Below, one piece after another: positions 35,600 through 49,001 of a DNA stretch of 60,000 nucleotides; position 1 is the stretch's first letter, and each line of letters starts with the position of its first letter. Made by a program: the position numbers and the translations under genes. The notes beneath the pieces were generated by a model. That model saw only the letters and a program-made list of their open reading frames with translations, made no database searches and had not been told where the DNA came from. Source of the stretch: Cryptomeria japonica (Eukaryota > Streptophyta > Pinopsida > Cupressales > Cupressaceae); contig NC_081411.1 in the NCBI RefSeq assembly GCF_030272615.1, positions 184,507,572 to 184,567,571 of the forward strand. Reading direction: 5' to 3'.

Positions 35600-36943
35600 T
35601 AGTCTCCACAACATGTTATGTTGGGATTCCATTTTAAATCAATCTATAATGTACTATTAGGAAAAAGATGTAATAAAGGATGACCCAATCATGCAACCAA
35701 GATATAAATAACACAAACATAAATAAAATAGCCACAATAAATTGAATCAAGATATACACTATGAAAACCTTTAATGAGGGAAAAATTCAACCTTCAAAAT
35801 ATCACTAAGTGTAAAATTCAATCCTAAGTATGTAACAATTTGCTAGAAGTGGTCTTTTGACATGCTAGAACACAACTGCATGATTATAACAATATTACAC
35901 AAATAGATAACTAACACATAGATTCTACATACGTTCAACATAGTTCATCGAAAGTACACTTAAAAACTTTCCAAAATGGACACACTCAAGATTGTTAACA
36001 TCATAAAATTCTTAGACTCTCTACTCACATAATTTCGTTCTACATCATACTTCTTGTAGTTCACTTTGATTCTCTAAATTCACTTCCTTGATCTCTTCGA
36101 GAAGGCATTCTATGGATGATAATTTATCATCTATCTTCTTCCTTGATCCTTAAGCAATTATAAATAATGTATAAATATAAATCACGATTCTTAAATATGA
36201 TGTGTCCAAATGAAACGTGTAACCACCCATATATAAACAACTTCCAAATCAAACACATTGATAATAGATGAAAATATCCTCATGTAGTGCTCCTCATAGG
36301 TTGTCTTTTTTTATTTTTCTTTCAACATGGTTGAAAGGAATTTTTAAATTAACAATGTTTGGAATTGCAATGGTTGAGCTTAAACAACACACAATAAGCA
36401 ATGACTAGTGTGTGTTGTCATATACGAACCTGCTTCTAAATTTTATTTATACTTCATGAAACAATTTCCATTAATATGCCTGTATATATTTAATTGATTA
36501 AATATATATTATGTAATATAATATAAATATATATTATAATATGATATATTATCATACTATAATATATTATATAATTATCATACTCATCTATTAATTATCA
36601 TTATATATGAATCTACAATTATTTTTTGTTGAATACGAGAGACTTTGCAATATAACCATATATTGTAAATATGGAGGTTGCACATTCTTTACAGTGGAGG
36701 TAGTTTCTATTGTCTAGCGAATATGGGGTATCAATAGAAATGGTCGAATGAAACGAAATGAAATTTAGAGGAAGGTTTATACAGGAAAGCACACATTAGT
36801 CAATATTGAGTGTACGCTGTTTAAGTTGAATTGGTTGCAACTTCCAATTCTGAAATTTTGTAGGAGGATTCTTCATTTCTTCATTTGTTGCATTCTCTAT
36901 TTTCTTTTGTTTGATAATGGTTTTATCAAATTTTCCTTGGCCG
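35600..36943. repeat. Module X2, left part
   Basis: Homologous to 1-870 of the window (for example GATGATAATTTATCATCTA at 36115 and 496). It is interrupted at about 36956 by a LINE and resumes at 43005. No gene is seen. A TA-rich stretch at 36480-36600 is private to this copy. Confidence 0.75.
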
Positions 36944-37347
36944 AAAAAAATAAAAAATATATATATATCATTGAGTAGAAAAATAAAAGCAGATTGGATG
37001 GAGTTGTGCATGGTGGGAGTCGTACGTGGGCTAGGACGTCGCAACCCTAGCTTGTGAGTGGAACCTGCATGTTGGTGCGATGGCAGGAGGGAAACGTCTG
37101 CAGGTGTGGGTGTTGCTGCGGGAGGGGTTAGCTCTAGGGCTGCGGGGCTGGAAGGTGGTGCAGTGGCTCCGAGTGGTGGGAGGTGCTGCGAGAGGTAGGG
37201 GCTTGGGGTTCCTGTGGATTCGTAGCCTATTCGCAGGGAAGGTAGTGGGGGTTTTAATATGCATGGTGAGGAGAGTGTGTGTTCTTGCAAGGGGGTGTGG
37301 CATCCTTGCCCATTTCCTTTCGAGAGGTGAGATCTCTGAGTGGTGCG

Positions 37348-38772
37348 ATGTCTAGATCTAGTTTAGAGGCCTTGAAGGCATCTCACGATATAGATTTCTG
37401 AGTTGCGGTGAGTTTGAAATCTCCACCCCAAAATGTAAAGACCTTTGATAATAACCTTTTTGCCTCAGAGTCCAGGGCTGGAAGTGTTGGGGGCTCTCTG
37501 ATCTCGAAGATTAATGGTTTCCTGGAGAAGTGCAGCAAGAGGCCAAGGTTGAGTATTCCTCTAGAGATGATAGCGGAAGATGTTGATTACTTTTCAAAAC
37601 ATTCATTATACTATAAGTTTATAGGGATGAGGGTTTCTCTGCAGTTTTTGGAGAACTGGGCTCAGAGATGTTGGGCACTGGAAGGGCAAATGGAGATTTT
37701 GTTACTAGCAAACAACTACTTCATGGTTACCTTCAATTGCATGGAGGATCGGAGTAGGGTTTTTGAAGGAGGGCTATATTTTTACAACTAGGTGGGGTTG
37801 TTCATCAAACCTTAGTATGTAGGGTTCAACCCTTCATAGGAAATCTTGAATAGGGTCCCAGTGTAGGTCCATTTACTATGTTTTCTGGTGGAATGTTATC
37901 GGGAGGATGTGCTACGGATGCTTGCTTCAGTGCTTGGGAGGCCAGTTGGAGCCTCAACACAAACCCTGGGGAGAAGGGTTATGACCTTCGCCCATATCTG
38001 TGTTGAAATTGATCTTAGTAAGCCTCTGCTAGATGCTATAGATATGTGTGTGGGTTCTTAATCCTAGGTTCAACAACTTGATTATGAGACTTTACCATTG
38101 CGGTGTCGTATGTGTCATGAGTATGGTCATTTGTAGTTCAAGTGTCCTAGGTATAAACCGATGGTGTGCCAACCTCAATAGCCAACCCATAACATAGATG
38201 GGGCTGACAAAGGAAATGTCATCATGACTAGGGAAGTTGTGGGTACTGATGGTATTGTCCCAGTTAAGACAAAGAACAAGAATCAGGGACAAAAGAGGCC
38301 CCTACAGGAGAGATAGGAGGAGGATACCTTTAATAGGTTTGAAGCCCTGGATGACCTCACCCAGTAGGAGGTGAACCCTGGGTTGACTCCTTTGATCAGG
38401 GTGCATCAGGGTTGGTCAATGATAGTGTGAATTGAGCCTCAACCCAGGCTCTGCAAATTGCTGGGAGCCAGCAAATGGAGATAGATCTGCTAGTTGTGGC
38501 TCAGTTGGAGACCATTCCTAGTGCTATAGTGGAGTTGGCTAGGGGGGATGTTTCTCCTTCAACTCAAAAATTGGAATCTGTTGGGGCCAAAAGTAACAAG
38601 ATAGGCTTACATTTGGGTCTCCATCAGAAGGACATTAAGAAAGGATCAATAGAGAAGAGTTCAAAGGTTGGCAGAAAAAAGATTTGGAGAAGATCAAATT
38701 GATGGGGGAGAATTTGGTTGAGTCAGGGCCAGTAAAGACTCTGGATTCTAACTTTTCCAATCCTCCTAAATG
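37348..38772 (+). pseudogene. LINE ORF1 (DUF4283-like with CCHC zinc knuckle), decayed
   Basis: ATG at 37348 begins the frame, with a stop at codon 18. The stretch 37408-37791 is open and reads RPRLSIPLEMIAEDVDYF and LLLANNYFMVTFNCMEDR, of the type found in plant LINE and gag-like nucleic-acid binding proteins. Further on a zinc knuckle, CRMCHEYGHL-stop-FKC, lies near 38108-38150 with CX2CX4HX4C spacing. The last part (38475-38772) is in shifted frames and basic. The original stop TGA (38771-38773) overlaps the ATG of ORF2 as ATGA. ORF1 proteins bind the element RNA; this one is broken by stops and shifts. Confidence 0.75.
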
Positions 38773-41700
38773 ATTATTTTATCATGGAATGTGAGGGGCT
38801 TGAATACTGGCCCTAGACAAAAAATTGTTTGGGAGTTGATAAGGAGTCATTCTCCTAAGATCCTATTTTTGCAGGAGACAAAACTTTATGTGGAAAGTAT
38901 GATGGATTTGGTGCAAAAGCTATGGGGGAGATGCCAGTGTCAGTGTATTGGGGTTGTGGGATCCTCGGGAGGGGTGGCCTATCTTTGGAACCCTTTAAGG
39001 ATTCACCCTATCTGGTGGGTGGCCTCTAGATCTTCGTTATCCAGGGTTGTCTCTAGTCTTGAGACTAGGGAATATATCTTGTTTACTAACATATATTCCC
39101 CCACTGATCTTCAGGGTAAGCAAAACTTATGGTCCCATATTTCTTGTATGAGAACATTGGTCCCTTCTCATCCTTGGATTATGGCAGGCGATTTCAATGC
39201 CATCCTTGAGTTGACTGAGAAGAAAGGGGGTGTTATGCATTTGGAACCTTCATCTTTCCTTTTTCAGGATAATATAGCATCATTGCATCTTGTTTACATT
39301 AATCTTGGTAATGGTCTGTAGACTTGGAACAATAGGAGGGGAGGGCAGTATTGGATTGTGGAAAGGTCGGATCATTTTCTGGCTTCTAGTTTTTGGATTA
39401 GTGGGGCATGGTCCACAAGCTTTGAGATTCTTGACCGGAGAGGGTCCGACCACTAGCCCAACTTATGTGGCTTTAGGATTCTGCTTTGCAGACTCTTGTA
39501 GTGGAGTCATGGAGGAAAGGGAGGCCTGCCTTTGGCACTACTATGTACACTTTTTCCAAGCAACTACAATTTGTTAAGTTTCAGCTTAAATAGTGGAACC
39601 GTCAGGGTTTCGGGAATATTTTTCATGCTAAGAAAGCTACTCAGATAGTGTTGAATGGCATCACCAACAACATCAAAGAGCATGGTTTGTCTGAAGCCTT
39701 GCTTAGGGAGGAAGACAGGGCTGTCAAGACTTTAGAGGAATGGGAGATTAGGGAGGAAATATAATGGAAATAAAGAGCTCATATTGATTGGCTTTAAGAG
39801 GTGGATAAGAACACTTCCTTCTTCTTCAACTCAATGAAAGCAAGAAGACATGGAAATGCCATTCTTGTTCTAGTGAATGATAGAGGTGAGAAGATTTTAT
39901 CCTTGCAGGAGATCTCTATGGAGTCTTTACATTATTTTCGGTCCCTCTTCAAGGAGGATTCTCAGGGAGAGTTGGTGGAGGAGAATCAAGTTCTCTATTG
40001 CATCCCTTCTCTAGTTACTAGGGAGATGAATGAGCATCTTCTAGGTCCCATTTTGCTGGAAGAACTTGAGAGGATTGTTTTTCACATCAGAAAAGGAAAG
40101 GCTTCTGGACCGGATGGGTTCTCAATTGAATTATTTCAAGATTTCTGGGATATTATCAAACTAGATTTATGGGAAGTAGTTCAGAAGTCCCAGAGGAATA
40201 AGTAGATGCTTCAGGCTTTGAATGTGACTTTCATTGCACTTATCCCCAAGTGTGATGGGGTTGACTAGTTAGGCCAATTCTGACCTATCTCTCTCTGCAA
40301 TGTGATTTACAATATCATCTCTAAGTTGATAGTAGATAGGTTGAAAAAGTTTCTAAGGGATGTTATGTTTGAGGAGCAGAGTGGGTTTGTGGAAGGGTGC
40401 CAAATCCTAGACGAGGTGGTCATTTCTACGAAGACCATTCACTCTATGGAAACTTCTAAGGAAAAAGCTATGTTTATTAAGTTGGATATGGCTAAGGCTT
40501 ATGATAGAGCTCATTGGTCCTTCCTCCAGAAGATTCTTAGGGTGTTTGGCTTTGCTGATGAATGGATCTAATGGGTTATGTGTTGTGTTACGTCTACCTC
40601 TTTCTCGGTGCTAATCAATGAAGATCATACTGAGCTATTTGGTGCTTCTAGTGGTCTTCGCCAGGGGGACCCCCTATCCCCTTACCTATTCATTCTTCTA
40701 GTTGAGGGTCTGGGTTTTATTCAGGGATGGAGTTGGGGTAATGACTTGAAGCCGCAGTCACATTTGCAGTTTGTTGATGACATGACCCTGATGGGACTTT
40801 CTCAAATCAGAGAGGCCACTAATCTGAGAAAGGTTTTGGATGTTTATCTTGCAGCTTTAGGCCAGCTGATCAATGGCGATAAATATTCTATCCTCTTCTT
40901 CAACAGTCCCGGTACTATTCAAAGGAGGATTGCTCTTAGCTTGAGATTCCAAGTTGGCTCTTTGCCCTTGACTTATTTGGGTATTCCTATTTTTCCTAGT
41001 AACCCTCCTAGGGAATCTTGAATAAATTTTGCATGAAGGTTGATCACTGGACAAATAGATGCTTATCCTTTGCTAGGAGGGTTTAGCTGATTCAGTCAGT
41101 GGTTCAAGCTCTTTTGATTTATCGATATATGATTCAAGTGGCTCGTAAGTGGTTCTTGAAGGGATTGGACTCTTTGGCAAGGCAATTCTTATGGGCAGGC
41201 AATCTTTCCTCTTCCAAATGGAGTCTCGTCAATTGGAATTTGGTGTGTTGAGCAGGATCGTGGCTAGGCTAGGATTTTGGCCTACAAATATATGCATAGG
41301 ATCCCGATGGAGGTAATTCCAAGATATCCACTTGAGGGAAAAGGCTCAATGATTTTGATTACTCCTAAGAAGGGGGATTCTCTAATTAAGGAAGGTCTCT
41401 TTTGGATTTATAGAAGGGGGGAAGAGGTCTTATTCTAGAACGACTCTTGGGATGGTTACCCCCCCATCTTGGATCAGTTTCCCAACCTTGGGAATCTTTG
41501 TAAAAGGTTTTTGGAGGCAAGGTGGTCAAGGGTGAGTGACTTCAAGGCTGTGTATAGGTGTGGGTGATTGAAGATGGAGCGGTGGAAGGCTCCTAATGAG
41601 TGGTTGGTTGTTAGAATAGAGGAATAGTGTGCTGAGTTGCATGGCATTCTGGCAAATAAACACTATAGTTCACTCAAGGGTAGGGATGGACTTGCTTGGT

Positions 41701-42834
41701 TTCCGAATCCTAATGGCGTCTTTACTATGGCTAGTGGATACTAGGAAATATTGAACCGAAGACTTGCGGGAAGAGAGGTGCTCTGGTGGAAACAAGTGTA
41801 GAATAATTTTTCTTGGCCGAAGTGTAACTGGTTCACTTGCACTTTGGTTTTGAACAGATGCCTAACTTGGGACAATATTCACAAGAGGGGATTTTTGGGG
41901 CCTTCCATTTGTGCCTTGTGTGGTAATGGGGAGGAAGACTCCTCACACCTGTTCTTCAGACGCCCCTTCTCTATGCTTATTTGGTACTATTGGTGGGGGG
42001 TGTGGAACCATTCTTGTGTTCACATGGATTCTCTGGTGGAGTTGTAGAGTAGTTTGGGTAGACCTCCTATCTTCTCCTCCTTCCTCTAGACTATCTGGTA
42101 CATTGGGCCCATTTTCATGCTTTGGCAGATCTGGCTCGAGAGGAACAAGAGGATATTTCATGAGGTCAGATCAGTAGTTTAGCAAGTGTGGAATATAATC
42201 ATTGTTATGATTCGAGAGATAGTGGAAGCTAAATGTGAGGTGCATTTTCTTCTTAATAGAGATGAGGTGGATATTATGAGTAGGTTGGGATTATAGGAGT
42301 TGTCTCTTGTCTCAGCTTGTGTCAGGAGAGGTAGACATACTATGAAGAAGGTTCAAAGGGTGGGAAGATGGATGCCTCAACAGGATGAGTTTATCAAGAT
42401 TAATATCAATGGCTCCTCTAGGGGTAACCCAGGCCTTGCTGGGGTTGGTGGTGCTGGTAGGGATCATATGGTGGAGGTGGTCTTCTTATTTTCGGTACAT
42501 AAAGGATGGCATTCTAATAATTTTGTGGAGGATTTTGCAATTCTCTATGCCTTGGAGCATGCTTGGGAGCTGGGTCGAAGGAAGGTTATCTATGAATCAG
42601 ATTCACAAATTGTTGTGAACTTGTTGAGAGAAGAGAAGGTGAGTGGGATTCATTGGCAGCTGGCAAAGATTGTTCATCAGATTCTTCATATTAGCTCGTC
42701 AATGGAGTAGGTGTCTTTCATCAACATTCCTCATGAGTAGAATAGAGCAGCAGATTGTTTGGCTAAGTGGGCCTCAAAACATGGTAGTGATTGGAAAGTT
42801 GAAGGCTGGGAGCATCTCTCCTTGAATTAGTGTC
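38770..42834 (+). pseudogene. LINE ORF2: endonuclease, reverse transcriptase, RNase H, decayed
   Basis: ATG at 38770 starts the endonuclease: ILSWNVRGLN, LFLQETKLY and MAGDFNAI are the Asn, Glu and Asp-Asn sites, and RSDHFLA the His site in a shifted part. Reverse transcriptase follows with KASGPDGFSIELF, FIKLDMAKAYDRAHW, GLRQGDPLSPYLF and the active site QFVDDMTLMG (about 40770). A C-terminal ribonuclease H (42380-42790) has NGSSRGNPG, ESDSQIVV and AADCLAKWA. The first catalytic Asp of RNase H is Asn here (expected DGSSRGNPG). At least ten stops and several frameshifts break the frame, so it is inactive. RNase H at the end of ORF2 is known for plant L1 lineages. Confidence 0.9.
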
Positions 42835-43004
42835 AGGACTTCCAAAAGATTTTTGCTGAGGACATGGATGGGTATGAAACTGGTTGATCTTGGGTTGGGC
42901 TTGTGGTTAATTTATGGGGCCTTGAGGCCTTGGTTCTCTTTGTAATTTTTGTGTCTGATTTTCAATCAAGTTTTTACACCTTTATTTTCAACAAAAAAAT
43001 AAAA

Positions 43005-43910
43005 TAATTTTTTTTTATGTAAACACAACAAATTATATGAAAAAGCAAAATATTTTTTATTATTATTATTAAGAATAGTAAATGCAAAATTCTCATCAAT
43101 CCAAATGCTTAAATTTTCAATTTAAAGATAACTCATTGGTGCAGATGAAGAGTCTAAAAAATAAAATAGGGGAGCTAAAGAGGTTTTGTTTACTCAACAT
43201 AGAGAATTGTACTCCACAACCAAACAAGTGCTTGGATTCCAAAGAAAACTTCTTGTTGACATATTTGAGATGACATTGAGATTTTTGTTTTTTTAAGGTG
43301 TATTGATTATTTATGATACCTTATTCAGACTTTGTCAAGTTTCAATTTGCTATAGTCTTTTACTTGGGTGTTTTAGACTACGTATAGAGTTCTCTTCCCA
43401 AGCATATTTTGATGTTGATCCTCTTTTTATCTCATAGAAGTTCCTGTAGTGATTATGGGAGTATGGTGAAAGAAGATCATGGTTGATGTTTTAGACAGGG
43501 CCTCAATTTATTTTATTATTTTTTGCCTTTTCTTCTTCTCCAGCAAAGTATACCCAAAGTTCTATGTTAAGATGAAAATGATAGTACAAGATATCTTCAT
43601 AGAAACTTTGCTATGAATGTATCGTCTATGTAGGCTCATATTGAGATGGATTTGATTTATTAAATACTAGATTTCTAGAGTTCAGAACCAAGGGAACTTC
43701 CCATGTGCATGCTTACAAAGAGAGATGTTTGTTTGGTTTCTGTATATGGGTTTATTATCATCTTTTTATCACTTTCACCTTCGTGATTATGTATATATTT
43801 GAGTTATGTTAGTTTTTTTCTTGGGACAAGTGTTCCTTCTTTTGGTTTACATTTTAATAATTTTGAACATACGAATTATAGTTTTTTGAGCTACGTTATA
43901 TGTTTTTTAA
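43005..43910. repeat. Module X2, right part
   Basis: Resumes the homology to 870-2090 after the LINE, through CTTGGATTCCAAAGAAAACTT (43231) and AGTTCTATGTTAAGATGAAAAT (43558), among other blocks. No gene. Confidence 0.75.
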
Positions 43911-45477
43911 AATTAAAGGTTTATATTATAGCTTTCATTATGTTTATCAATTCAATTTCATGGTTAATTTAAAAACTGGGGTTTGACCTAAGGCAGCAAA
44001 CCCCTATTCTCAAAATATTTCCCCCTCTTTCTGTGTTCTAGTAGAGTTGATAGTGAGGAATAGGTTCATCTTTTAACAATGATGGGATATCTATAATAGT
44101 CTATTTCCAATAATTTGCTTCAATTATTCTTGCTTTTACCCCAATTTCATAATTACATTACAAAGTCAACTAAGAACTTGAGGATAACCAATTCCAACCA
44201 ATGAAACCAATGATAATTTTAACCCTTTACTCATTCCAAAGTAAACTAGATACAAAGTCAAAATATATGAAAAATCCAAATATTAGTAAAAATAGTAATT
44301 TAAATTTTTAATAGTAAATAATAAATATTTTAAATTGAAATATAATTAAATAAAAATTAAAAAAAAAATATTTTTATATTTTTAGATCTAAAATAATATT
44401 AAAACATTTACCTAAAAAATATAATTAATAGATTACAAACATCGTTAACATTAATTGAATCACAATCCAAATATTAACCTTAAGATTTATAATATCTAAA
44501 ATGATGCATGGTTTAGTTAGTTAGGCTATTTTCTCACATTTTTAAGATCAAATCTTTAGATATTGTATTCCATCTAATAAATTAACTATAATTATGAATT
44601 ACAATCCAAAAATTAACCCTAAGATTTATCATATCTAAAATGATGCATGATATAGTTAGCTAGGCCGTGTTCTCACATTTTTAAAATTGGATCTTTAGAT
44701 ATTGTATTGCATCTAATAAATTAACTATAATTATGATTTTTTCTTTCTCAATTGGTTGTGTGTTTACCTTGAGCTATAATTAAACCATAATTAATGATTA
44801 TAAGGGTTATGGTTGGGATTATTATTAATTTGACATTGATAATAAATGTTTGAAGTTCTTTTAAGTATAGTTCCATTTCCATGTGGGATTAAGTATTACT
44901 AGATCTAAAATTATCAATCAAATCACTACAATATTTTTTAATCTTACAATTAACTTTAAAATTATAATAAATTGTAATTTTTAAAATTTATAAATATTAA
45001 TTATCTAATACAATACAATACAATTAAATTTTTATTAAAAAATAAATCAACAATGACTAATTATAATTTTAGAATGTTAAAGACTAAAATCTAGATTTAA
45101 AACTAACTTTCAATTCTAATTTATTCTTTTTGCATGCAAATCATTTCATATTAGAAATTTTAAATGATTAGTAAATTAAATAAAATTAAATATATCAAAT
45201 ACCAAATAGATATATATTCACTAAAAGATATTCTATTTAATATTCAAAACCACTTCAAACAAGAAAACCAATTTAAAATAAAATAAAATTTATGTATCTA
45301 ATTATACAAAAATATTGGATTTTATCAAATGAAATTGTTTCAAAAAAAAATATAATTTAAATAAATTTTTTGTGTGATTTATGTTTCTTTTCCATCTAAT
45401 GGTTGCAAACATTTCAATTGTCTTGCAAGCCTCTATGATAATATGAACCGCAGTTCATCCAATTGAGCTTGTAAAGC
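43911..45477. other. AT-rich spacer
   Basis: No supported gene. It contains the 139-base tandem duplication listed separately. By position an ankyrin exon would be expected between modules X2 and Y3, but none is recognisable. Confidence 0.4.
44462..44739. repeat. Tandem duplication, 139-bp unit
   Basis: Units 44462-44600 and 44601-44739 share ACAATCCAAA, CTAAAATGATGCATG, TTCTCACATTTTTAA and CTAATAAATTAACTATAATT. About ten differences are visible. Confidence 0.85.
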
Positions 45478-45927
45478 TCATATAGGGAACGCCTTCAGTG
45501 TAATAAAGAAAAATGTTTGATATCTTAATTTAATAGAAAATAAATCCATTAACCTAGAAAAATAAAAAGAAATAAAATAAATAAATAAATAAAATGAAAA
45601 ATAATCAAAAAAATATTTAAAAACATATATGCTTGATAATCTATTTAATAATAAAAATATTTCATTAAGAAATTTAATTCTTATAAATATTTTGGTCAAT
45701 GTAAAAAACTAATAAAAATCTTAACAATAATTAAAATATTAAATATTCATGAAAATATATTAGATTTTATTTATTTATTAATTTGATTACTGTTGTATTA
45801 CTATATCGAAAGAAAAAATATACTTAATAACTTTACATTCACGAAAAAATCTTAATACATTACATTAATAAATTCCATCCCCACAAATACCTTGCATTAA
45901 TGGAAATGAGTAAATTGTAAGGTATTA
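45478..45927. repeat. Module Y3, left fragment
   Basis: Diverged third copy of module Y, matching about 3240-3660: TGCTTGATAATCTATTTAATAATAAAAATATT and then ACATTAATAAATTCCATCCCCAC with TTGCATTAATGGAAATGAG. It stops at 45927, where the telomere-like array begins, and resumes at 54125. Confidence 0.65.
45838..45927. repeat. 90-bp direct repeat, left copy flanking the array
   Basis: From TTCACGAAAAAATCTT to GTAAGGTATTA. The same 90 bases, at close to 90% identity by eye, follow the array at 54125-54214. Confidence 0.8.
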
Positions 45928-48498
45928 ACCTAAGCCAAATGTAATCTTAATTATTTAACTTAACCAAATTCTACCCTAAAACCCAAACAATATTAAACCC
46001 TAGCTATAAACGTAATTGAATAGTAACCTAAAATGAATAATAACCCTAAACCATATTCAACACTAACCCTTATTATATTAGATTTAGTCTTGTAAATTCA
46101 AACTTAACTCTAATTTTATATGTAACTTGACCCTAACACTATACCAAATTGAACATTAACCATAAAAATAATTAAAACATAACCTTATCACTAAACTTGA
46201 ATCCAAATTGAACCATAAACCTAAACCTAATTGAATAATAGATCAAATTGAGACTTACCCCAATCCTAGGCCAAATAAAGTCCTAAACCTAATGTTAAAC
46301 TATATTAAACCATAGTTGTGATCCTATTTGAACACTATCAATAAGACTAAACATAATTGGAACCTACCCTTACTATATTAGATTTACTGTTTTAATTCCA
46401 ACCCTGACTATAATTTTATATGTAACATGACCCCAACACTAAAGAAAATTGAACCCTAACCCTAACACTAATTAACCCATAACTTTATCACTAAACTTGA
46501 ATACAAATTGAACCCTAAACCTAAACCTAATAATAAACCAAATCAAACTCCAACTGTAAAAAAAAACAAATCAAACCCTACCCCAAGCGAAATTTACTCT
46601 TAACCCTAAAACTAAACCAAATTGAACCCTATCCATGCACCTAAAATTGAACATTAAATCAAATTAAATCCTAATCATAAACTGAATTGAAAAATAAACT
46701 AAATTGAACAATAACCCTAAACCAAATTAAACCACAAACCAACATGAACCTTGATAGTTATTATATTAGATTTAGTCTTTTAATTCTAAACTAACTCTAA
46801 TTTTATATGTAACTTGACCCTAACTCTAAACCAATGTAAACCATAATCCTAAAATTAATTGAAGGATAACATTATCAATAACTTGAATCCATATTGAACC
46901 CTAACCCTAAACCTAACTGAATAAATGATCAAATTGAACATTACCGTAACCCAAGAAAAATAAAATACTGAACCTATTGTTAAGCCATATTAAACCCTAA
47001 TTGTGAACCAAATTAAACCCTATATATAAAACTAAACATAATTTAAATGTATTCCTAATACTAGAAAATAAATCGAATCATAACTGTACACTTAATTAAA
47101 TAATAATGCAAACTGGAGCCAAACAATAAATCAAATTGAACACTAACCTAATTTAACATCAGACGAAAATAATTTCTAACCCTAATAATAATTGAACACT
47201 AAAGTAAGTTGATCCCTAAACCTAAATTAATTGAACCATAACCTTAATACTAGACCAAATCCCAAATTGAACTCTAACTCTAAACCTAATTTAATATTAG
47301 ACCAAATTGAAAATTGAAACTCTAAACTCTAAATCAAGCCCTCACCATATCACTAGAAATCAAATTAAACCCTATTTATAAGATTACACCTAATCAAATA
47401 CAATCTATAAGAATAAACGTAATTAAATTCCAACCTTGACAATATAAATTAAATTGAACCATATCCCTAAACCTAACTTAAAATGACAATAAAGTATACC
47501 CTAACACTAAACTAAATTGATCCTTTACCTCGACCCATAAGAAAATTTAACCCCAACCTAACATTATACAACATTGAATCATAACCTTAAACATAATAAA
47601 ACATGAAATCAAATTAAACTCTAACCCTACATCCAACTGAATATAATTCTTAAAACAAATTCTGCCCTAACCCTAAACCAAAGTGATAAATCCTTGACCA
47701 AATTGAACCCTAACCCTAAAAATAATTAAACCATAACTTTATCACTGAACTTGAATCCAAATTGAACCCTAAACCTAAACCTAATAATAAACCAAATCAA
47801 ACTCTAATCGTAAATGAAATTGAACCTTAGTAATTAATCTGAGTGCAATATTAAACCTAACTAAATCCTAATTGTAAATCTAAACTAAATTGTACCCTAA
47901 GCCTACTACTAAAACAAATCAAACCCTAACCTAAGCCAAATGTAATCTTAACCCTAACACTAAACCAAATCGAACCCTATCCATGGACCCACAATTGAAC
48001 ACTAAACCAAATCAATTCCTTTATCATAAACCTAATTGAACAATAAACTAAATTGAACAATAACCCTAAACCATATTAAACCATAAACCAAAATGAACCT
48101 TGACACTTACCATTTAGATTAAGTCTTTTAATTCTAGACTAACACTAATTTTATATGTAACTTGACTCTAACTCTAAACCAATGTAAACCCTAATCCTAA
48201 AATTAATTGAACCATAACATTAGCAATAACTTGAATCCATATTGAACTCTAACCCTAAACCTAATTGAATAATAGATCAAATTGAGCCTTACCCTAATCC
48301 TATGAAAAATAAAACACTAAACCTATTGTTAAGCCATATTAAATCCTAATTGTGAACCTAATTAAAAATGAAATATATTCCTAACACTAGAAAATAAATC
48401 AAAACATAACCCTAAACTTAATTAAACAATAACGTAAATTGGACACCGACCCTCTACATAATTTAAATTGAACACCGACCCTCTACATAATTTAACAT

Positions 48499-48988
48499 TG
48501 TTGGTGTAAATAATTATTCATCATGGATATTATTATACCTTACTTAAGTTTACTTAGGAAATGCATTTCATAGTAGTTTGGGTATGAGACACTTGAGTGT
48601 TTGTGCCACTTTGGCATAGTGCGTGTAGGAGAATTTCCACCTTTTATGGTATGATCTTATCGTTACACTCTACATTCAGTGGGTGATCCACCTCATGTGG
48701 ACTATTATATTGTTTCTCCTACCTACCCACACCTATTTCCTACCTACCCTTGTTTCTTATTGAGCCACATGTCATGTTTGTGTGCTCACATATCCATATA
48801 GCCTTGCCTATATAAGCAGGCTCATATTGATTGTATGTATTGATTGATGATCTAGTTGATCAGTATTTTCATCTTGATAGAATATAGTTTATTTCTATCA
48901 TATATTTTGTCTCTCTTATTTGTGCTTTCCATTGCCTCTTGATTTTGGCAAAATATCACATGGTATTAGAGCTAGTCCATGTCTCATA
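48499..48988 (+). repeat. 5' LTR of the gag-protease element
   Basis: 490 bases from TGTTGGTG to CTCATA. It contains a good TATA box (CTATATAAGC, 48808-48817). Its last 28 bases include a second primer-site-like sequence, TGGTATTAGAGCT (48961-48973). Confidence 0.93.
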
Positions 48989-49001
48989 GGGTATCAGAGC
49001 C
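48989..49001 (+). promoter_or_regulatory. Primer-binding site of the gag-protease element
   Basis: GGGTATCAGAGCC matches the initiator tRNA-Met complement (TGGTATCAGAGCC) at 12 of 13 positions and starts directly after the 5' LTR. Confidence 0.85.

Larger units (their letters stand above)
36956..42992 (+). mobile_element. LINE, L1-type, nearly full length, inserted in module X2
   Basis: A GC-rich leader (about 37000-37350), ORF1, ORF2 and a short A-rich tail (42990-43005) make a complete plant L1 layout of about 6 kb. The twelve bases AAAAAAATAAAA occur on both sides (36944-36955 and 42993-43004), a possible target duplication, though low in complexity. Module X1 runs through this point uninterrupted near 870, so an empty site exists. 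Many stops and indels show it is old and dead. Confidence 0.85.

Noticed and set aside
36796-37303. Minus-strand Pro/Ser/Thr-rich frames
   Set aside because: They are antisense to the GC-rich leader of the LINE and have no motif.
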